Assembly (NCBI RefSeq): GCF_914271435.1
Contig: NZ_CAJZAI010000004.1
Coordinates: 1-64,000 of the forward strand
Direction of reading: 5' to 3'
DNA length: 64,000 nucleotides
Source: Cupriavidus laharis
GTDB lineage: Bacteria; Pseudomonadota; Gammaproteobacteria; Burkholderiales; Burkholderiaceae
Made by a program: the position numbers and the translations under genes
Shown: in pieces, positions 59,150 through 64,000 of the stretch
Layout: every line of letters starts with the position of its first letter
Position numbering within the stretch: the first letter of the stretch is position 1
The notes under the pieces: generated by a model
What the model was told of the DNA's origin: nothing
Database searches by the model: none
Seen by the model: the letters and a program-made list of their open reading frames with translations, nothing else

Positions 59150-60616
59150 ATGACCTGGATTCCTTTACTGACGCTGGGCGTGGCGCTGCTGGCGCTCGTC
59201 CTGCTAGTCATTCTCCTGCTGCGTCAGCACGCGACGCCGGCCGCTGCGGGCGACCTGCCGCGCCAGCTTGCCGATGCCCGCACCGAAAACCTGCGCGGCA
59301 TGGAGCGGCTCGAACGCGAACTGCGCAACGAAGTGGCCGAGGCCGCGCGCGGCAGCCGTTCGGAGTCGGCCCAGCAGATGCTGCGCTTCCAGCAGACACT
59401 GTCGTCGCAGCTCACCAGCATCGCCACGCTGCAGAACAACCAGATCGACACCTTTGCCCAGCAGCTGGCCAAGCTGACCGAATCGAATACGCAGCAGCTC
59501 GAGCATGTCCGGCAGAACCTGCTGCTGCAGGGCCAGCAGGCGCGTGACGAGCAGGCGGTGTCGCTGCGTCGTTTTGGCGATGGTCTGCAGCAGCAGCTCG
59601 CGCAGATGTCCGAAGCCAACGAGCGTCGCCTGGCCGAGGTGCGCGCCACGCTGGAGCAGAAGCTGCGCGACATCGAGGCGAACAACGCCGCCAAGCTGGA
59701 CGAGATGCGGCGCACCGTCGACGAGAAGCTGCACGCCACGCTGGAGCAGCGGCTCGGCGAGTCGTTCCGGCTGGTCTCGGACCGGCTGGAGCAGGTGCAT
59801 CGAGGGCTGGGCGAAATGCAGGTGCTGGCCCAGGGGGTGGGCGACCTGAAGAAGGTGCTCACCAACGTGAAGTCGCGCGGCACGTGGGGTGAAGTACAGC
59901 TCGAAATGCTGCTCGAGCAGATGCTGACGCCCGACCAGTACGACAAAAACGTGGAAACCGTGCGCAACTCGGGCGCGCGCGTGGAGTTCGCCATCCGCCT
60001 GCCCGGCAAGGATGCCGAACAAGGCGCGGTCTGGCTGCCGATCGATGCCAAGTTCCCCAAGGAGCAGTACGAGCGGCTGCTCGATGCCCAGGAGCGTGGC
60101 GACGTCGACGGCGTGGCCGCGTTTGGCCGCGAACTGGAAGTGGCGCTGCGGCGCGAGGCGCAGACCATTTCGGAGAAGTACCTCGCTCCGCCTGCCACCA
60201 CCGATTTCGCCATCCTGTTCCTGCCGACGGAGGGGCTGTACGCCGAGGCGTTGCGCCGGCCTGGCCTGACCGATGGGATGCAGCGGGATTACCGCGTCAC
60301 GGTAGCGGGGCCGACCACGCTGACGGCGCTGCTGAACAGCCTGCAGATGGGCTTCCGCACGCTGGCGCTGGAAAAGCGCTCGAGCGAGGTCTGGGAAGTG
60401 CTGGGCGCCGTGAAGACGGAATTCGGGAAATTCGGCGAGGTGCTAGCCAGGACGCGCGATACGCTCGAGCGCGCGGCGCGCAATATCGAACAGGCCGAGG
60501 TCCGCACGCGCCAGATGGCGCGCAAGCTGCGGACTGTCGAAGCCTTGCCTGGCGAGGCGGCACAGCAGTTGCTGGGCACCGGCGTGCCCGAAGCGGCGGA
60601 AGACGGGGGCGGCTGA
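59150..60616 (+). CDS. rmuC: RmuC family DNA recombination protein
   Basis: A 488-residue protein: an N-terminal membrane helix (LLTLGVALLALVLLVILLLR), a long coiled coil over about residues 40-230, then the nuclease-fold RmuC domain with GTWGEVQLEMLLEQMLTPDQ near 243, LPIDAKFPKEQYERLLDAQE near 295 and ILFLPTEGLYAEALRR near 350. RmuC limits inversion between short inverted repeats in E. coli; its biochemical activity is not established. The gene lies 10 nt behind the dehydrogenase gene. Confidence 0.93.
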   Translation: MTWIPLLTLGVALLALVLLVILLLRQHATPAAAGDLPRQLADARTENLRGMERLERELRNEVAEAARGSRSESAQQMLRFQQTLSSQLTSIATLQNNQIDTFAQQLAKLTESNTQQLEHVRQNLLLQGQQARDEQAVSLRRFGDGLQQQLAQMSEANERRLAEVRATLEQKLRDIEANNAAKLDEMRRTVDEKLHATLEQRLGESFRLVSDRLEQVHRGLGEMQVLAQGVGDLKKVLTNVKSRGTWGEVQLEMLLEQMLTPDQYDKNVETVRNSGARVEFAIRLPGKDAEQGAVWLPIDAKFPKEQYERLLDAQERGDVDGVAAFGRELEVALRREAQTISEKYLAPPATTDFAILFLPTEGLYAEALRRPGLTDGMQRDYRVTVAGPTTLTALLNSLQMGFRTLALEKRSSEVWEVLGAVKTEFGKFGEVLARTRDTLERAARNIEQAEVRTRQMARKLRTVEALPGEAAQQLLGTGVPEAAEDGGG

Positions 60617-60655
60617 GGCCGGTGGCGCGGCTGGCGCGCCGGCCCTGGAAGTGGG

Positions 60656-60937
60656 TCAGTGCTGCTCTTCGGGAGCCAGTTCGCGCACGTGGACTTCAAT
60701 GCCGCCAAAGCGCGCGGCGACCCAGTTGTAGGCCTTGCAGGCCAGCCACAGCAGTCCGAATCCGATCAGTGCGTTCAGGATCAGCGCGGTGAACACGGTG
60801 ATGCCGGGCAGGTCGCCATAGCGGACAAACGCGACAAACAGGCCCAGCGAGACGATCGGCACCGAAAAGCACAGGTAGACCAGCACCAGTGCGCGTGCGG
60901 TCTTGACCGGGTGGAGGTAGGCAATCTCCTGATTCAT
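60656..60937 (-). CDS. Small two-helix membrane protein of unknown function
   Basis: A 93-residue protein with two hydrophobic helices (LVLVYLCFSVPIVSLGLFVA and TALILNALIGFGLLWLACKA) and a polar tail ending FGGIEVHVRELAPEEQH. The start MNQEIAYLHPVKTAR is chosen from the hydropathy pattern; AGGAGATTGCC-like sequence precedes it less well than desired (ATCCCCGTC). It converges with rmuC (39 nt) and is 175 nt downstream of moeA on the same strand. No family recognised. Confidence 0.75.
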   Translation of the reverse strand: MNQEIAYLHPVKTARALVLVYLCFSVPIVSLGLFVAFVRYGDLPGITVFTALILNALIGFGLLWLACKAYNWVAARFGGIEVHVRELAPEEQH

Positions 60938-61112
60938 GACGGGGATGGCAATGGTTCTAAATCGTGCGGCAAGTGTAGCGATTGCCCGGACCCACGCATA
61001 GCCCGGCAACGGCGTGGCGTGCATTTCACCTGCCGCCAGCCGGCGGCGGCCGTCAATATGCGGCGCAAAAACGACACATTGGCGGCATGCGGGCCAGCGG
61101 CCCGCCAAGCGC

Positions 61113-62402
61113 TCAGACCAGCCCGTCGAACAGCATCACGTCGACCATGTCGCCGGCTCCGACCGAATCCTGCTCATGGGCCAGCACAATGAAGCAGTTC
61201 GCCTCGCTCATCGAGCGCAGGACGCCGGAGCCTTGCTGTCCGGTGACACGCACTTCCCAGCCGCCGTCCTCGCCGCGCGCCAGGATACCGCGCTGGTATT
61301 CGGTACGGCCTGGCTTCTTGCGGATGGCCTGGGCGCTGCGCACGCGCATCAGCGGCAGCGGCGGCACGCTGGCGCCCATCTGCCGGTGCAGCGCGGCCCG
61401 CACGAAATGGTAGAAGGTCACCATGACGGCCACCGGGTTGCCCGGCAGGCCGAAGAGCAGCGCGTCGCGCCCGCCCGAGGCGATGCGCCCGAACGCCATC
61501 GGCCGCCCGGGCCGCATGGCGATCTTCCAGAAGGTGACGTCACCCAGGCTGGCCATGATCTGCTTCGTGTAGTCGGCTTCGCCGACCGAGACGCCGCCAG
61601 AGGTGATGACCGCATCTGCGTTCTCGCAGGCCGAGCGGAATGCAGCTTCCAGCGCCGCGGGGTCGTCGCGCACCACGCCCATGTCGATCAGGTCGACGTT
61701 CAGGCGCCGGAGCATGCCGTGCAGGGTATAGCGGTTCGAGTCGTAGACGCAGCCCGTGTCCAGTGGCTCGCCGATCGAGCGCAGTTCATCGCCGGTGGAG
61801 AAGAATGCCACGCGCAGGCGGCGGCGTACGCGCACCTCGGCAAAACCCAGCGAGGCCAGCAAGCCCAGGTCCGCCGGCTGGATGATGCGTCCGGCCGGCA
61901 GCGCGGCCTGGCCGCGCGCCAGGTCTTCGCCGCGCAGGCGGCGGTTGTCACCGGCGCGCACCGTATCGGCGGCGAAGCGGATGCGGCCGCCGTCCGCCGA
62001 CGCTTCGACAAACTCCTGGGGCACCACGGTGTCACAGCCTTCGGGCATGACCGCGCCGGTCATGATGCGCACGGCCTGGCCTGCGCCCGGCTGGCTGCTG
62101 GCGTCGCCACCCGCGAATGCGGTGCCGGCGACTTCGAGTTCCACATGTCCGGCATTGGCGGACTGCAGCGCGCTGCTTGCGAAGGCGTAGCCGTCCATCG
62201 CCGAGTTGTCGTGGGCCGGTACGTCGATCGGCGAGACGATGTCCTCGGCCAGCACACGGTCCAGCGCGCTGCGGATGGGCACCTGCTCGACGCCGCGCAC
62301 CGGCTCCACCACCTCGCCGATGATGCGGTTGGCGTGGGCCACGGGCAGGGCGGTGGGGTCGTAGTCCGACAGGCAGGAAATAACGGATTGCAGGGATGGC
62401 AT
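61113..62402 (-). CDS. moeA: Molybdopterin molybdenumtransferase MoeA
   Basis: Inserts molybdate into adenylated molybdopterin (429 aa). DVPAHDNSAMDGYAFAS near residue 70 contains the conserved Asp and Ser; VAFFSTGDELRSIGEPLD near 200 and ITSGGVSVGEADYTKQIM near 268 form the active site, and LFGLPGNPVAVMVTFYHFVR near 315 precedes the C-terminal domain. The gene is 15 nt behind mobA, as the last gene of moaA-mobA-moeA. Confidence 0.95.
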   Translation of the reverse strand: MPSLQSVISCLSDYDPTALPVAHANRIIGEVVEPVRGVEQVPIRSALDRVLAEDIVSPIDVPAHDNSAMDGYAFASSALQSANAGHVELEVAGTAFAGGDASSQPGAGQAVRIMTGAVMPEGCDTVVPQEFVEASADGGRIRFAADTVRAGDNRRLRGEDLARGQAALPAGRIIQPADLGLLASLGFAEVRVRRRLRVAFFSTGDELRSIGEPLDTGCVYDSNRYTLHGMLRRLNVDLIDMGVVRDDPAALEAAFRSACENADAVITSGGVSVGEADYTKQIMASLGDVTFWKIAMRPGRPMAFGRIASGGRDALLFGLPGNPVAVMVTFYHFVRAALHRQMGASVPPLPLMRVRSAQAIRKKPGRTEYQRGILARGEDGGWEVRVTGQQGSGVLRSMSEANCFIVLAHEQDSVGAGDMVDVMLFDGLV

Positions 62403-62417
62403 GGTGGGAACGGGCCT

Positions 62418-63017
62418 TTAGCCGGCTTCGTGCGCGCGCAGCTCGTCGAGGGTGTTGATATTGGCAAAGGCGCCGGCGTCATCGAACAGGACTTCTGCGA
62501 GCCGGTGCGAGGCAGCCCAGGTTTCGATCTTGCGTCCGCCGCCATTCAGGTAGGCGAGCAGGCTGTCCAGCATGCTGACCGGCATCAGGCAAAAGACCGG
62601 CTGGAGCTGGCGGCGGCCGTCCGCATCGACCGTGACCGGGATCGCCAGCTCGGCGCCTTCGGCTTCGATCGCGTCGGCGAGCCGCTGCACCAGATCGGTG
62701 GGCAGGAACGGCGAATCGCACGGCGCGGTGACCATCCAGCCGGTGGGGCATTGCTCGAGCCCGGCCAGCATGCCGGCCAGCGGGCCGGCAAAGTCGGGCA
62801 CCGAATCGGTCACTACCGGCACGCCGAACGACTCGTAGGCCGACAGGTTCCGGTTCGCGTTGATCATCAGCGCGCCGGTTTGTGGCGTCAGCCGCATCAT
62901 AGTGTGCATGGCCATGGGCGTACCGCGCAAGGGCTGGAGACCCTTGTCCGTGCCGCCCATGCGGCTGCCCCTGCCGCCTGCCAGGATCAGGCCGGTAATG
63001 TCGTCGCGTGCAATCAT
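62418..63017 (-). CDS. mobA: Molybdenum cofactor guanylyltransferase MobA
   Basis: Adds GMP to molybdenum cofactor to give the bis-MGD form (199 aa). The nucleotide motif GLILAGGRGSRMGGTDKGL lies near residue 8; DFAGPLAGMLAGLEQCPTGW and VTAPCDSPFLPTDLVQRLAD carry the metal-binding Asp. The frame is open further upstream but MIARDDITGLILAGG is the natural start. It sits 25 nt after moaA and 15 nt before moeA. Confidence 0.95.
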   Translation of the reverse strand: MIARDDITGLILAGGRGSRMGGTDKGLQPLRGTPMAMHTMMRLTPQTGALMINANRNLSAYESFGVPVVTDSVPDFAGPLAGMLAGLEQCPTGWMVTAPCDSPFLPTDLVQRLADAIEAEGAELAIPVTVDADGRRQLQPVFCLMPVSMLDSLLAYLNGGGRKIETWAASHRLAEVLFDDAGAFANINTLDELRAHEAG

Positions 63018-63042
63018 CGGAAAGATTGGGTTCGGCGCGATG

Positions 63043-64000
63043 TCATCCGCCGATGTATGACATTTCGATCTTGCGTTCGGCGCGGGCCTGCCGCACCGCG
63101 GGGTTGCTGCGCTGCTCGGAGTAGTTGTCGGTGCGGCCCTGCCAGACCTGCGCGATGGCATTCGAAACCTGCAGGTCGCTGTAGCCGCCACGCAGCAGGG
63201 CGCGCAGGTCATAGCCCTCGGTCGCGAACAGGCACAGGTAGAGTCGGCCTTCCGTCGACAGCCGGATGCGGCTGCAGTCGCCGCAGAAGGCGTGCGTCAC
63301 GCTGGAGATCACGCCGATTTCTCCACTGCCGTCGCGGTAGCGCCAGCGCTCAGCGGTCTCGCCGGCGTAGTTGGCCTGCACCGGCTCCAGCGGAAAGACT
63401 TCGTCGATGCGGCGCACGACTTCCGTGGATGGCAGCACTTCGTCCATCTGCCAGTGGTTGCTGGCGCCGACATCCATGAATTCGATGTAGCGCACGATGA
63501 TGCCGCTGCCGCGGAAATGGCGGGCCATCGGCACGATTTCGGCATCGTTGGTGCCGCGCTTGACCACCATGTTGACCTTGATCGGTGCGAGCCCCACGGC
63601 CTGCGCGGTCTCGATGCCGTGCAGCACGTCGGCCACGGCGAAGTCCACGTCGTTCATGCGGCGGAAGGTGGCATCGTCCATGGCGTCGAGGCTCACGCTT
63701 ACGCGGCTCAGGCCGGCATCGCGCAGCGACTGCGCCTTGCGCGCGAGCAGTGATGCATTGGTGGTCAACGTCAGGTCCAGCGGCTTGCCGGAGGCGGTCT
63801 CGATACGCGCCAGCATTTCCACCAACTTCTCGATGTTCTTGCGCAACAGCGGCTCGCCACCGGTCAGGCGGATCTTCTCTACGCCCAGGCTGACGAACAG
63901 GCGCGCCGTGCGCTCGATTTCCTCGAAGCTCAGCAGCTCCGAATGCGGCAGGAAGGTGTAGTCCTTGTCGAAGACTTCCTTCGGCATGCAATACACGCAG
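63043..64000 (-). CDS. moaA: GTP 3',8-cyclase MoaA, C-terminal part
   Basis: Radical SAM enzyme starting molybdenum cofactor synthesis; the 5' end lies beyond the right edge, so about 319 residues are visible. The first complete residues are [17 protein letters not shown], the last two Cys of the SAM-cluster motif. [19 protein letters not shown] is the SAM GGEP motif. The second cluster uses [19 protein letters not shown] and the Cys in [20 protein letters not shown]. The protein ends in YIGG, the conserved Gly-Gly tail needed for activity. First gene of the moaA-mobA-moeA group. Confidence 0.96.
   Translation of the reverse strand, partial: CVYCMPKEVFDKDYTFLPHSELLSFEEIERTARLFVSLGVEKIRLTGGEPLLRKNIEKLVEMLARIETASGKPLDLTLTTNASLLARKAQSLRDAGLSRVSVSLDAMDDATFRRMNDVDFAVADVLHGIETAQAVGLAPIKVNMVVKRGTNDAEIVPMARHFRGSGIIVRYIEFMDVGASNHWQMDEVLPSTEVVRRIDEVFPLEPVQANYAGETAERWRYRDGSGEIGVISSVTHAFCGDCSRIRLSTEGRLYLCLFATEGYDLRALLRGGYSDLQVSNAIAQVWQGRTDNYSEQRSNPAVRQARAERKIEMSYIGG

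Noticed and set aside
60659-61192. A plus-strand frame overlapping the small membrane protein and the moeA end.
   Set aside because: The minus-strand frame has clear two-helix hydropathy and a family-like tail; the plus frame has neither motifs nor a ribosome site.

Overview
The window is a 64 kb stretch of a GC-rich (roughly 64 percent by eye) betaproteobacterial main chromosome. It is most likely a Cupriavidus or a very close Burkholderiaceae relative. The grounds are gene order (gntR-sdhCDAB-sdhE-gltA; leuC-ecn-leuD-leuB-asd-fimV-truA-trpF-trpB-methyltransferase-trpA-accD-folC-dedD-cvpA-purF-metZ), protein family assignments and codon bias. No insertion sequence, prophage, CRISPR array or plasmid-type gene was seen. 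Most of the DNA is ordinary core genome.

Layout. (1) 1-8.9 kb, TCA cycle block: on the minus strand mdh, a CitE-like lyase and the start of a PrpC-type citrate/2-methylcitrate synthase; on the plus strand a HutC-type GntR regulator, sdhCDAB, the flavinylation factor sdhE and gltA. A perfect 20-bp palindrome in the mdh/gntR divergent gap is the likely operator of the GntR protein. (2) 9.2-14.6 kb: one giant type Va autotransporter (about 1,790 aa) with an ESPR signal peptide, the main accessory-type gene here. (3) 15.1-20.0 kb: livJHMGF branched-chain amino acid ABC importer. (4) 20.3-25.2 kb: leuC, an entericidin-like lipoprotein, leuD, leuB, then asd. Between leuB and asd lie a REP-like inverted repeat and a 43-codon frame ending in a Thr/Ile/Lys-rich run that resembles an attenuation leader peptide. 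(5) 25.5-40.0 kb: fimV, truA, trpF, trpB, an orphan beta-class DNA methyltransferase, trpA, accD, folC, a SPOR protein, cvpA, purF and metZ. (6) 40.0-42.6 kb, minus strand: a small lipoprotein, a NodIJ-like ABC exporter pair and rpsU. (7) 42.9-51.7 kb: a complete kdpFABCDE potassium system preceded by a KdpE-box-like sequence and an extra small membrane-protein frame. (8) 51.8-53.6 kb: tRNA-Asn with two clear promoters, then a ferredoxin-NADP reductase and a 7Fe ferredoxin. (9) 54-60.6 kb: an exported protein of unknown function, pncB, a LUD-domain protein, a CitM/NhaD-type ion transporter, a D-2-hydroxyacid dehydrogenase and rmuC. (10) 60.6-64 kb, minus strand: a small membrane protein, then the molybdenum cofactor genes moeA, mobA and the 3' part of moaA.

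How it works together: region 1 supplies the oxidative TCA core. Regions 3-5 cover import and synthesis of branched-chain, aspartate-family and tryptophan amino acids plus fatty acid, folate and purine entry steps. Kdp is a low-potassium emergency system. The items most worth a second look are the candidate asd leader peptide and RNA, the palindromic GntR operator, the unknown frame translationally coupled to kdpF, the trp-operon methyltransferase, the strong hairpin ahead of metZ, and the autotransporter with its second hydrophobic segment. All assignments come from reading motifs and context; no database search was run.
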